From contig NZ_SNZE01000020.1 in assembly GCF_004363775.1 (NCBI RefSeq), positions 1 to 39,185 of the forward strand: a stretch of DNA of 39,185 nucleotides. The letters run 5' to 3'. Made by a program: the position numbers and the translations under genes. Below the pieces are notes generated by a model, which ran no database searches, had not been told where the DNA came from, and saw nothing but the letters and a program-made list of their open reading frames with translations. Position 1 is the first letter of the stretch. Each line of letters begins with the position of its first letter. Below, in pieces: positions 1 to 7,562 of the stretch. The stretch is from Hydromonas duriensis. GTDB lineage: Bacteria; Pseudomonadota; Gammaproteobacteria; Burkholderiales; Burkholderiaceae.

Positions 1-525
1 AAGGGGCTTTCCAAACATTGCTCCTCAAATTCTTGGAAAGGGGCTTTCCAAACATTGCTCCTCAAATTCTTGGAAAGGGGCTTTCCAAACATTGCTCCTC
101 AAATTCTTGGAAAGGGGCTTTCCAAACATTGCCCTCAAATTCTTGGAAAGGGGCTTTCCAAACATTGCCCTCAAATTCTTGGAAAGGGGCTTTCCAAACA
201 TTGCTCCTCAAATTCATGGAAAGGGGCTTTCCAAACATTGCCCTCAAATTCTTGGAAAGGGGCTTTCCAAACATTGCCCTCAAATTCTTGGAAAGGGGCT
301 TTCCAAACATCCCCCTCTATTTCTTGGTAAGGGGCTTACCAAACTTCGGCGCTTAAATTCTTGGAAACACTGTTTCCAACGTTGACCATCCAAAATCCTG
401 TAAACGGGGTTTACAAGAATCAGCCCTAAAATCCTGTTAAGAGTCTTAACAATAATTAAATTTCAAATCTTGGAAAGGGGCTTTCCAAACATTCCCCCAC
501 TATTTCTTGGTAAGACTCTTACCAA
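1..525. repeat. Array of at least 15 palindromes at a 36/37-base period
   Basis: Each unit is an 8-bp inverted repeat with a 3-base centre, typically TTGGAAAG-GGG-CTTTCCAA, preceded by TC and separated from the next by a 17- or 18-base linker. Complete palindromes start at about 33, 70, 107, 143, 179, 216, 252, 288, 324, 361, 398, 434, 470 and 507. The right half of another lies at 1-14, so the array continues beyond the left edge. Left units are nearly identical and the right units diverge. In diverged units both arms change together (GGTAAG with CTTACC at 324 and 507; GGAAAC with GTTTCC at 361; TGTAAAC with GTTTACA at 398; TGTTAAG with CTTAACA at 434), while the centre varies (GGG, ACT, AGT). 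The palindrome is therefore what has been conserved. Short open frames here are repeat translations, not genes. Function unknown: a protein-binding array, a partition or origin site, or a hairpin RNA. Confidence 0.93.
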
Positions 526-548
526 ACCTCGCTAAAAATAACAAATTA

Positions 549-570
549 TTTTGTATTGTACAATACAAAA
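549..570. repeat. 22-base perfect palindrome
   Basis: TTTTGTATTG, a central TA, then CAATACAAAA form an uninterrupted palindrome 24 bases right of the last array unit. The size suits an operator for a dimeric regulator. No regulator gene is in view, so this role is inference only. Confidence 0.75.
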
Positions 571-582
571 GCATTAATACAG

Positions 583-820
583 TCGAACCCCAAAGGCCTA
601 CCCCCACAACCCTCAAAGGGACTTATCCAAAAGCCACGGTCGTTTCGCTCTATTGCGCGAAACGACCGTAGTTAAAGGCCTTAAGGCGTAATGGCAACAC
701 CTTTTAAGGGTCAATGCTACCCCGTTTTTTTTAAGGGTAAAGGCTTTAAACCCACTAAGGGTAAGGCAAAACCTGATTTAAGGGTAATGCCAAATCGAAC
801 CCCGTACCCCCACACCCTCC
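583..820. repeat. Module with imperfect direct-repeat ends and five iteron-like repeats
   Basis: Two imperfect copies of TCGAACCCC followed by TACCCCCACA(A)CCCTC lie at 583-614 and 795-819. Between them are a 13-bp hairpin (636-669) and five directly repeated words close to TTAAGGGTAATGC, starting at 681, 704, 731, 755 and 778. Their spacing is 23, 27, 24 and 23 bases, about two or slightly more helical turns. Directly repeated words at near-helical spacing resemble iterons bound by replication or partition proteins. No replication gene lies in the window, so an origin, centromere or transfer-origin role is only a suggestion. Confidence 0.6.
636..669. repeat. 13-bp perfect inverted repeat with 8-base loop
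   Basis: The arms ACGGTCGTTTCGC and GCGAAACGACCGT are exact complements around TCTATTGC. The stem is GC-rich against AT-rich surroundings and no T-run follows, which argues against an intrinsic terminator. Upstream of a MobH relaxase operon, a structured origin of transfer is one candidate role, but no nic site can be recognised. Confidence 0.7.
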
Positions 821-860
821 TATTGCCGACATATCACAATAATTGCAATCCGTCAATAGA

Positions 861-887
861 TTCCTAGTAAAAACATTTTACTAGGAA
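861..887. repeat. 12-bp perfect inverted repeat with 3-base loop
   Basis: TTCCTAGTAAAA and TTTTACTAGGAA flank a central ACA. It lies about 70 bases upstream of the first gene of the tra operon, so it could be an operator for that operon or a transcript hairpin. The stem-plus-three-base-centre plan matches the palindromes of the 1-525 array, but the sequence is different. Confidence 0.65.
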
Positions 888-956
888 CGAATTGAATAAT
901 TTTTAATATTCATTACAGTTAGGGATTAACTCAACACAACCGCCCTTTGGTGCAAT

Positions 957-1409
957 ATGACTACCTATATCAACGTCCCGCGAACATGCCTACAACGTCG
1001 TTTAAAGCATTATTTGACCTTTTTACGACATTCATTGTCGCAACGACCGCATTTGCATTCGTCTTGGTATCGTGTATTGGTGCAATGGTGCAGTCGATTA
1101 GAAGGCTTTGCCAAGGACTGTGCGGGTTCACATGCTTATGAACTAAGGTCATTGCAGGTATTAATTGATTTGGTTCGAACAACATCCATCAATATTTCAG
1201 ATGACAACTTGACCACCATCATTGCTTCGCACTATGAAGGTTTTTATTGGCGTGCTGACGGCTTGTATTCGTGGAACTCACTCGAAGAACCGTATTTGCA
1301 CTTCAAATTGAAACAAACACACCACGTCTACGACATATTTGTATCAGCCGATACACCACATGCCAAACTCGACCAGCTTAAGACTTGGCTCAATGAGGCA
1401 CTCAAATGA
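957..1409 (+). CDS. Hypothetical protein at the head of the tra operon
   Basis: A 150-residue frame that I do not recognise. Its stop overlaps the start of traI by four bases (ATGA), so it is probably translated as the first cistron and coupled to the relaxase gene. The C-terminal 80 residues look like an ordinary folded domain (for example SHYEGFYWRADGLYSW and a final amphipathic segment). The first 55 residues are basic and of odd composition. There is no clear ribosome binding site before the ATG at 957. A second frame overlapping this part (ATG at 986, stop at 1141) encodes a 51-residue peptide with a hydrophobic helix. The true N-terminus is therefore uncertain: an early frameshift, or two overlapping genes, is possible. 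Confidence 0.55.
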   Translation: MTTYINVPRTCLQRRLKHYLTFLRHSLSQRPHLHSSWYRVLVQWCSRLEGFAKDCAGSHAYELRSLQVLIDLVRTTSINISDDNLTTIIASHYEGFYWRADGLYSWNSLEEPYLHFKLKQTHHVYDIFVSADTPHAKLDQLKTWLNEALK

Positions 1410-3922
1410 AAACAGTATTAATACATTGGCTGCAAACCATCACAAATTGGGCGCAAACCGTACCCCAATATTACTTTCTGTTTGCTTTAGGCTGTTCTAG
1501 CCTTGCTTTGATTTACATCATCATCACACTTGTGCGCTCATCTTCGCATACGGAGCCGTCCGATGAGGCTATTGAAGTCAAACCCTTGGTCACGGTTGCG
1601 GGCAACAAAATGCTGATTCAATCAGGGAGGCATTTGTTAGAAGACGAACGTCGTGACGTATTGGTGCAAGACATTAAAGATAAGTTAGGGCTTTCAGTTT
1701 CGTCTTTCAATAACGATGTCATGCCATTATTGGTGCAATTTGCTGAATTTGTGCAAGGTGTACCTGCTTCAGAAAGTCACCACCATGCCCACCCTTTCGG
1801 GCTTTTAGACCACAGTCTTGAAACAGCGAATATCGCATTGCGCCTCATGGGCGGTAAGGAACTGCCGCTCAACACACCCACTGAAGACCGCAAATACTTA
1901 GGGCCTTCTTGGAAGTATGGCATTTTATGCGCGGCCCTACTGCATGACGTGGCCAAACCACTGACGAGCGTGATTGTAGACTTATATGAAGACCCGCAAG
2001 ACAAGGATGGCAGAGTATGGCGAGCTGACTTAAGTGACATGCGCATGGGTAAACGCTTTAAATGGTATACGGTACGATTTCCTGAAGTGCACAGCAATTA
2101 CAAATTGCACACGCAATTGGCGTGGTCATTATTTAATCGCATTGTGCCCATGCACGCCATCATGTGGATGAGTGAAACCGACCCTAAACTGATGGCGCAA
2201 CTAGAACAGTTCTTGACTGGCGACACCAGCATTGAGCCATTCAAGAACTTGGTGATAGCAGCCGACCGAGAATCCACTCAACTGAACTTGGCATCCGACC
2301 AGCGTGTGCGGTTCGCCAGCGCGAAGCGCACACCGCTGGTTGAAAAGCTCATGACGGGATTACGCGAGATGTGCGAAGAGCGCGGGGCTTACTTCTCCAT
2401 CGGCAAAGACGCAGGCGGTAACTTGTTTATTCAGGACGACAAAGTCTTCATTGTCAGTAAAGTCTGTGGTGACAACTTGCGACGCTATTTACAAGACCGT
2501 GGTCATCGAGACATACCGCACGATAATGAGCGGATATTCGATACATTGGCGGAATACAACGCTGTTCTACGCAATCCTTTTGATGCAACTAAAGCGATTT
2601 GGAATCTCGAAATTGCCATGAAATCAGGGAATGAATCAAAGACACAGGTATTGACGTGTTTATGCTTCAACATTAAAAAACTATACGGAACTGAGAAATT
2701 TCCAGCCCCCTATTTGGGGACAATTACCCCTATTGACCAGGCACAGGCAACCATAGCCAAAGCCGCCGAGAATCACGAAAAGCAACAGCAGAAAGCTCAA
2801 AAAGGCGAGCTGGGCAAAAGTGAACTGAGCGACCCTGATGAACCCATGCACTCACCCGAGGAGATTGAAACATCCAATTTAGCGTTGGGCATTTTGAAAA
2901 CCGCGATCAACGATTCGGCCGCTGCGCTCGGCGGCTATGAACATTCAAGTGTGCCACAAGCTGACGAGGTGCCCGACGAAGCGCAGACATCATCGGCATC
3001 CGCAACGACCAACGAAGTGGTCGAAACGCCTGAAGCGGATGAGCCTGCACAGAAATCAAAGACCGCAGAACCGCCCGCACCACCTGTTGAACTCAAAACA
3101 CAGGGAAATGTGGCAAATCTAACTCAATCTAAGAATGCGCTTAAGCGTCTTAAAGCGATAGGACAACCACCGAAAGACTTAAATTTAGCGACGGCCGAAG
3201 AAATCGATGAGGGTGCAGTCGTGGCCGCCAAGACTAAACCTCAAAACAACCCACCCAGTAAACCCGTCGCACAACCTGTATCCGAGACCGTACCCAACAC
3301 CAAACAAAAGGAGGAGAAAACTGAATATTTATCGAAAGAACACAGTGTCACACCTGACGACAATATCGTTAATGAACCTCGAATCATTAATCCTGTTCAC
3401 TTGACTCAACCATCGCTTAAAGCGATACAAATTAAGTCCCACATTACGGAGAAACACCTCATGAATAATCCATCCAGCTTAGACCCGACCCCAACTGAAC
3501 ACATTTCAGATCAAGAACTCGGACTTCGTTTTATCAATTGGCTGCAAACAGGACTTGCGTCCAAGGAAATTGAAATCAACAACAGCAATGCTTTCGTGCA
3601 TGTCGTGCCTCAAGGATTGCTGTTGGTAACGCCTCGAGTATTCCAAGAGTTCACCAATAACGCCCATCACGCCATCACTGACCGCAATTCACCCTCTGCT
3701 AAGGTTCAAGCGGCATTTGAGCGCCTCAAACTTCACAAGCGCAACAAATCAGGGGTATCAGGCCATCATCGGGTCAAAGTATTGGCCGTGAATGGTCGAC
3801 CAACGACTGTATTTACAGCTTACTGGATTACGACTGAAGATTCGAAGCATTTGATTGCTGAATTACCCTCGGTCAATCCACACATCGAATTGCTGGAGAA
3901 CGGTCCGAGGTTCGAAAAATGA
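1406..3922 (+). CDS. traI: MobH-family conjugative relaxase TraI
   Basis: Relaxase expected to nick the element at its origin of transfer and lead the single strand to the coupling protein. After a short N-terminal segment there is one hydrophobic helix (residues about 22-43). The TraI_2/MobH catalytic domain follows, with a histidine cluster at 125-129, His136 in GLLDHSLETA, and the HD pair 180-181 in LLHDVAKP. Residues about 470-690 are a low-complexity Gln/Glu/Pro/Lys linker. From about residue 699 (HISDQELGLRFINWL) comes the C-terminal domain usual for this family. The 838-residue length is within the range of large MobH proteins. The start has a GAGG element about 10 bases upstream and overlaps the previous stop by four bases. 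The stop overlaps traD by four bases in the same way. Family assignment is firm; activity is not shown. Confidence 0.93.
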   Translation: MKTVLIHWLQTITNWAQTVPQYYFLFALGCSSLALIYIIITLVRSSSHTEPSDEAIEVKPLVTVAGNKMLIQSGRHLLEDERRDVLVQDIKDKLGLSVSSFNNDVMPLLVQFAEFVQGVPASESHHHAHPFGLLDHSLETANIALRLMGGKELPLNTPTEDRKYLGPSWKYGILCAALLHDVAKPLTSVIVDLYEDPQDKDGRVWRADLSDMRMGKRFKWYTVRFPEVHSNYKLHTQLAWSLFNRIVPMHAIMWMSETDPKLMAQLEQFLTGDTSIEPFKNLVIAADRESTQLNLASDQRVRFASAKRTPLVEKLMTGLREMCEERGAYFSIGKDAGGNLFIQDDKVFIVSKVCGDNLRRYLQDRGHRDIPHDNERIFDTLAEYNAVLRNPFDATKAIWNLEIAMKSGNESKTQVLTCLCFNIKKLYGTEKFPAPYLGTITPIDQAQATIAKAAENHEKQQQKAQKGELGKSELSDPDEPMHSPEEIETSNLALGILKTAINDSAAALGGYEHSSVPQADEVPDEAQTSSASATTNEVVETPEADEPAQKSKTAEPPAPPVELKTQGNVANLTQSKNALKRLKAIGQPPKDLNLATAEEIDEGAVVAAKTKPQNNPPSKPVAQPVSETVPNTKQKEEKTEYLSKEHSVTPDDNIVNEPRIINPVHLTQPSLKAIQIKSHITEKHLMNNPSSLDPTPTEHISDQELGLRFINWLQTGLASKEIEINNSNAFVHVVPQGLLLVTPRVFQEFTNNAHHAITDRNSPSAKVQAAFERLKLHKRNKSGVSGHHRVKVLAVNGRPTTVFTAYWITTEDSKHLIAELPSVNPHIELLENGPRFEK

Positions 3923-5994
3923 ATTTGAGTGCGCGTGAAAAATACGTCTTGCAGAACTATTACCACAAGCCGAATGAGTTCTATGCGGTTGCTGCATACA
4001 TTGTCATGTTCATTTATTTTGGGTTTGTGCTGCAACTCAATCCGTTGGCAAAGTATGGCCTGATGGCCGTGACGGGCTTGATGTGCGCCTTGAGGTGCCG
4101 CGAGGCATTTAAGGTATTGCATTATCGTCGTAACCTAAGACAATTGGCACACTATGAGCTGACATCCGCAGAAATCCCGCAATCGAACAAGGCATTGTTT
4201 TTAGGTTTGGGGTTTCGCTGGACGCAGGTGCACACGCAACGGTTGACCTTGGCTCGTACACCTGAGTATTTGCCATTGTCGCGACCATCAAAGGGCTATA
4301 TGAACGCTCGACGGCGCGAAATCAACGAACCACATGCCTGGTTGAGTCAATTGACACGCTCATCGTCGATATTCAATCCGTACCGACCGCTGCCGCCAGT
4401 GGGCGGCGATACGGCTTTGCATGGCGTTGAACCGCACGAGGATGAGATTTGGTTGGACATTGGTGAGCGTGTCGGGCACACCTTGGTGTTGGGCACAACG
4501 CGTGTCGGTAAAACCCGCATGGCCGAAGTCATGATTACGCAGGACATTAAACGCGGTGACGTAACGATTGTATTTGATCCTAAAGGTGATGGTGACTTGC
4601 TCAAGCGCATGTGGATTGAAGCCCATCGAGCTGGACGACCTTTTTACATGTTTCACTTGGGGCATCCACAAGTGTCTGCGCGTTATAACCCCATCGGTAG
4701 TTATTCAAAAATCACTGAGATTGCGACGCGCATTGCGAATCAATTGCCTGGCGACGGTCAGTCGGCCGCGTTTAGAGACTTCGTGTGGGGTTATTTGAAC
4801 GTCTTGGCCAAGTGTATGGAGGCGTTGGGCTACAAAGCCACCTACACTGAAATCTACGCGCACGCGACCAACATCGACAAACTGGCTCTGAATTACATGG
4901 AGCACTGGATGAACACGCATCAGCACATTCATAAACTGTCGAATTGGGAGGAGGACTTCGGCGGTAAAACACAGGATGAAGCTGAGGCGAAACTGGCGAA
5001 GAAGCAAGGCCGCGACCCTAAAGCGATGCACATCGCTTCATATATGACGGAGAACGGCTACCGTGACCAAATTGTTGATTCTTTGATTGCGATTTTGTCG
5101 AAAGACAAATCGTACTTTGAGAAATTGGTGTCATCGCTCTACCCTCTGCTTGAGAAGCTGACCTCAGGGCAGATTGCAGGTTTAATCAGCCCTGACCCCA
5201 CGGCCGTGGACAACCGCCCTATTTTTGATTGGATGAGCGTGATTCAAACGGGTGCGGTGGTTTACATTGGTTTGGATTCGCTGTCCGATGCGGAGGTTGC
5301 GGGTGCAGTCGGTAATGCAATGTTTGCTGATTTAACCAGCATCGCGGGGCAATTGTACAAATACGGTACAGGCTATGGTGAATCCAGTAGTCAGGGAGAG
5401 AAGCGTAAAATCGCCATCCATGCCGATGAGTTCAATGAGTTGATTGGTGATGAGTTCATTCCCCTGCTCAATAAAGCGGGCGGCGCGGGTTATCAAGTGA
5501 CGGTGTACACGCAAACGTGGTCGGACGTTGAGGCTAAAATCGGTTCGGCCGCAAAAGCAGGTCAAATTGGCGGTAACTTGAACAACATGATTATGTTGCG
5601 AGTTAAAACCCTTGAAACCGCTGAAATGCTGACCAGCCAGTTACCTGAAGTGAATGTGGTCACAAAGACCCAATTATCAGGGGCTTCTGACGCATCTGAC
5701 CCTGAAGTGTTTGAGGATTTCACGACTCAAAATGAAGACCGTGTGGCCTTGTCTGCTGTGCCAATGATAACTCCTGCGGATTTAGTATCACTACCGAAAG
5801 GACAAGCATTCGCACTCATCGAGGGCGGCCAGTTGTTCAAAATACGTTTGCCGTTGATGCCATCGCTCGCGGATGACCCCGATATTCCATCGGATATTGT
5901 CGACATCGCGAGCGAGATGAACAATAAGCTCAGTCGAGCAATTGATGAAGTTGAATTGTCATTGACAGTTGAGGGGCAATACTATGGCGAGTAA
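3919..5994 (+). CDS. traD: Type IV coupling protein TraD
   Basis: Inner-membrane ATPase that docks the relaxosome to the mating apparatus (VirD4/TraD superfamily). Two hydrophobic segments at about residues 22-40 and 46-60 anchor the N-terminus. Walker A is GTTRVGKTR (from residue 192), the form typical of coupling proteins of PFGI-1- and SXT-type integrative elements. Walker B is the hydrophobic strand ending HADEF (Asp503-Glu504). The 691-residue length is normal. The ATG overlaps the traI stop (ATGA) and is preceded by a GAGG element, so the two are probably co-translated. The 3' end overlaps the next gene by 11 bases. No mating-pair-formation genes are present in the window. Confidence 0.95.
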   Translation: MNLSAREKYVLQNYYHKPNEFYAVAAYIVMFIYFGFVLQLNPLAKYGLMAVTGLMCALRCREAFKVLHYRRNLRQLAHYELTSAEIPQSNKALFLGLGFRWTQVHTQRLTLARTPEYLPLSRPSKGYMNARRREINEPHAWLSQLTRSSSIFNPYRPLPPVGGDTALHGVEPHEDEIWLDIGERVGHTLVLGTTRVGKTRMAEVMITQDIKRGDVTIVFDPKGDGDLLKRMWIEAHRAGRPFYMFHLGHPQVSARYNPIGSYSKITEIATRIANQLPGDGQSAAFRDFVWGYLNVLAKCMEALGYKATYTEIYAHATNIDKLALNYMEHWMNTHQHIHKLSNWEEDFGGKTQDEAEAKLAKKQGRDPKAMHIASYMTENGYRDQIVDSLIAILSKDKSYFEKLVSSLYPLLEKLTSGQIAGLISPDPTAVDNRPIFDWMSVIQTGAVVYIGLDSLSDAEVAGAVGNAMFADLTSIAGQLYKYGTGYGESSSQGEKRKIAIHADEFNELIGDEFIPLLNKAGGAGYQVTVYTQTWSDVEAKIGSAAKAGQIGGNLNNMIMLRVKTLETAEMLTSQLPEVNVVTKTQLSGASDASDPEVFEDFTTQNEDRVALSAVPMITPADLVSLPKGQAFALIEGGQLFKIRLPLMPSLADDPDIPSDIVDIASEMNNKLSRAIDEVELSLTVEGQYYGE

Positions 5995-6652
5995 CCAACG
6001 TGCGACCCTGTATGAGCATCGTAATTTACATTATCTGTTGTCGCCATTCAAACTGGTGTACGTCTATGTCTTGGCGCTGCTTTTAGTTGTGGTGATTGCT
6101 TTTACCAGCCTGTATGCTTTTACTGAAATAAAGAATTTGGGTGAGATTTTAAAAGCAACAATGGCCAACACTTTGGAGCAACAAGGCAATGTTTTTAAAT
6201 ATGCCGATTGGATTTACAAGCATTTGAACGCGTTATTGTTTGACGCAACAAACATTCGTGAGGCTTTAAATGTTCGTGATAAAGGTTCATCGTATCAACG
6301 TTTTTGGGTTGAGCACATCAATGTGCTACAAAAGCTTGATTGGTCGGCTAAAGTCATCAGTATGCGCATGGCCACCGTTGCCGACGGTATGATTGTCTTT
6401 TACATTCCTCTGTTGATTCTCGCAGCGTTTGACGGATTTACCATGCGTTCGATTCGACGTGCGTGCATCGGCCGTGAAAGTTCCAGCTTGTACCATCGAT
6501 TTAAATACTGGGCACGCGCGGTGTTGATTATGGGCATTGGCTTGTATATTTGTTCCCCCTACTACATGCCCGCTTGGTTTTTTATCGTCGTGTGTATTGG
6601 TTCAGCCGTTTTATCAGCTTTGGTGTTTAGGTTCTATAAAAAGTATTGGTAA
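5984..6652 (+). CDS. DUF4400 integrative-element membrane protein
   Basis: 222-residue membrane protein following traD, the normal place for DUF4400 proteins in SXT- and PFGI-1-class elements. Hydrophobic segments lie at about residues 25-50, 130-148, 172-190 and 194-212. The family signature is AAFDGFTMRSIRR followed by GRESSSLYHR. I choose ATG 5984 because GAGGGG lies seven bases upstream; an in-frame TTG at 5969 is the only other candidate. The gene overlaps traD by 11 bases. Its last 83 bases are repeated almost exactly at 7563-7645 beyond the fic gene. Its molecular role is unknown; it is presumed to assist conjugation at the inner membrane. Confidence 0.88.
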   Translation: MASNQRATLYEHRNLHYLLSPFKLVYVYVLALLLVVVIAFTSLYAFTEIKNLGEILKATMANTLEQQGNVFKYADWIYKHLNALLFDATNIREALNVRDKGSSYQRFWVEHINVLQKLDWSAKVISMRMATVADGMIVFYIPLLILAAFDGFTMRSIRRACIGRESSSLYHRFKYWARAVLIMGIGLYICSPYYMPAWFFIVVCIGSAVLSALVFRFYKKYW

Positions 6653-6653
6653 T
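6571..6653 (+). repeat. Direct repeat copy 1 (3' end of the DUF4400 gene)
   Basis: Matches 7563-7645 at 79 of 83 positions by eye. In copy 2 the reading frame stays open and ends at the same place, with TAA changed to TGA, one synonymous change and one Lys-to-Ile change. The copies are 992 bases apart and bracket the fic gene. Confidence 0.93.
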
Positions 6654-6670
6654 CAATTTTGATTTTAATA

Positions 6671-6707
6671 AATGAGTTGTCAAACCAATTTGGTTTGACA
6701 ACTCATT
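6671..6707. repeat. 17-bp perfect inverted repeat overlapping a promoter
   Basis: The arms 6671-6687 and 6691-6707 are exact complements around ATT; the right arm begins TGGTTTGACAACTC. It begins 18 bases after the DUF4400 stop codon, and its right arm contains the TTGACA -35 of the next promoter. No T-run follows. It could be an operator controlling the fic transcript, or a transcript-end hairpin of the tra operon. Confidence 0.75.
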
Positions 6708-6722
6708 GAAAGCGAGTATTAT
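6695..6722 (+). promoter_or_regulatory. Sigma-70-type promoter for fic
   Basis: TTGACA at 6695-6700 and TATTAT at 6717-6722 with a 16-base spacer, about 60 bases before the fic start. The -35 lies inside a 17-bp palindrome. A matching element with the same hexamers and spacing is at 7706-7733. Confidence 0.6.
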
Positions 6723-6784
6723 TTGCGCATTGACTCTGCCTATCTAGGCAAGACAATATCCAAAAGCATAATATCAATTCCCCT

Positions 6785-7546
6785 ATGACTATAGATAACA
6801 CTTTATCCAAACGCGGACCATTAATGCTTACTTATGATACGGCACACGTTGACAAAGTAAGGCAGGCCATCTCATTCATTCCCAATATGGAACGCGCACT
6901 TTTTATGGCCGAGAAAATGCGGGTTGATTTTGTGTATAACACCGCTGCTCTTGAGGGCAATCCCTATACCTACCCTGAGATTAAAACCCTCATTGAAGGG
7001 ATCACTGTTGGCGGCCATAGAATATCAGACACCGAACAAGTGCTTAACTTAAACCGCGCTCTGTCTCATGTTATTGATTTGGTCAAATCAGGTAAATTCG
7101 AGTTAAATAAAGAAACCGCTTGTACCATACAAGGAATTGTTGCCAATAGAGAATCCTTAACTTGGGGAGAGTTTCGTGACGGACAGGTTTTCATAGGCGG
7201 TACGAATTATTTACCGCCACGCGCCTCTGACTTAGACATAATTTTTGAACAAGGTGCAAAACTACTCAACACCATTGACGACCCAACATTTAAAGCATGG
7301 CTTATCTTTTTGTGGGGCAGTCTTAACCAGTTTTTTTATGACGGGAATAAACGAACATCTCGATTTTTGGCTAACGCAACCCTTATGTCAGCAGGATTGC
7401 CGCCACTGATGATTTTGGCAAAAGACCAACTCAAATACAATGAAGTTATGACACGGTTTTATGACAATCAGGACGCAACTGAAGCCCTCGAATGGCTTTA
7501 TTCTTATTATGTCGAGCGCATAGCAGGGTTTGGTTTCAAAGCTTAA
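6785..7546 (+). CDS. Fic-family protein with substituted catalytic histidine
   Basis: 253-residue single-domain Fic protein. Fic enzymes normally transfer AMP or a related group to target proteins. The active-site loop (residues 182-193) reads QFFYDGNKRTSR. Against the usual HxFxDGN(G/K)RxxR pattern, the histidine that acts as general base is Gln182 (codon CAG), while the remaining residues are kept. An N-terminal inhibitory-type motif, TAALEGN, lies at residues 53-59, as in self-inhibited Fic proteins. The flap strand FIGGTNYLPP is present. There is no clear ribosome binding site before ATG 6785; ATG 6824 is a possible later start. It has its own promoter and lies between copies of the 3' end of the DUF4400 gene. 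The protein may be inactive in AMPylation or catalyse something else. No antitoxin-like partner is adjacent. Confidence 0.88.
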   Translation: MTIDNTLSKRGPLMLTYDTAHVDKVRQAISFIPNMERALFMAEKMRVDFVYNTAALEGNPYTYPEIKTLIEGITVGGHRISDTEQVLNLNRALSHVIDLVKSGKFELNKETACTIQGIVANRESLTWGEFRDGQVFIGGTNYLPPRASDLDIIFEQGAKLLNTIDDPTFKAWLIFLWGSLNQFFYDGNKRTSRFLANATLMSAGLPPLMILAKDQLKYNEVMTRFYDNQDATEALEWLYSYYVERIAGFGFKA

Positions 7547-7562
7547 ACACCTTCAATGCACA

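Noticed and set aside
18-385. Four open frames of 80-110 codons in the palindrome array
   Set aside because: They are translations of the repeat in several frames and on both strands, with the same short peptide repeated and no ribosome binding site.
1-525. CRISPR array
   Set aside because: The period resembles a CRISPR repeat-spacer unit, but the segments between palindromes are themselves repeated rather than unique, and no cas gene is present.
861-887. Intrinsic terminator
   Set aside because: There is no downstream T-run outside the stem and no gene ends nearby.
5969-5983. TTG start for the DUF4400 protein
   Set aside because: The ATG at 5984 has GAGGGG at ideal distance, whereas the TTG has none.
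6671-6707. Intrinsic terminator of the tra operon
   Set aside because: The stem is long and perfect, but neither strand has the required T-run and the right arm forms part of a promoter; kept as a palindrome instead.
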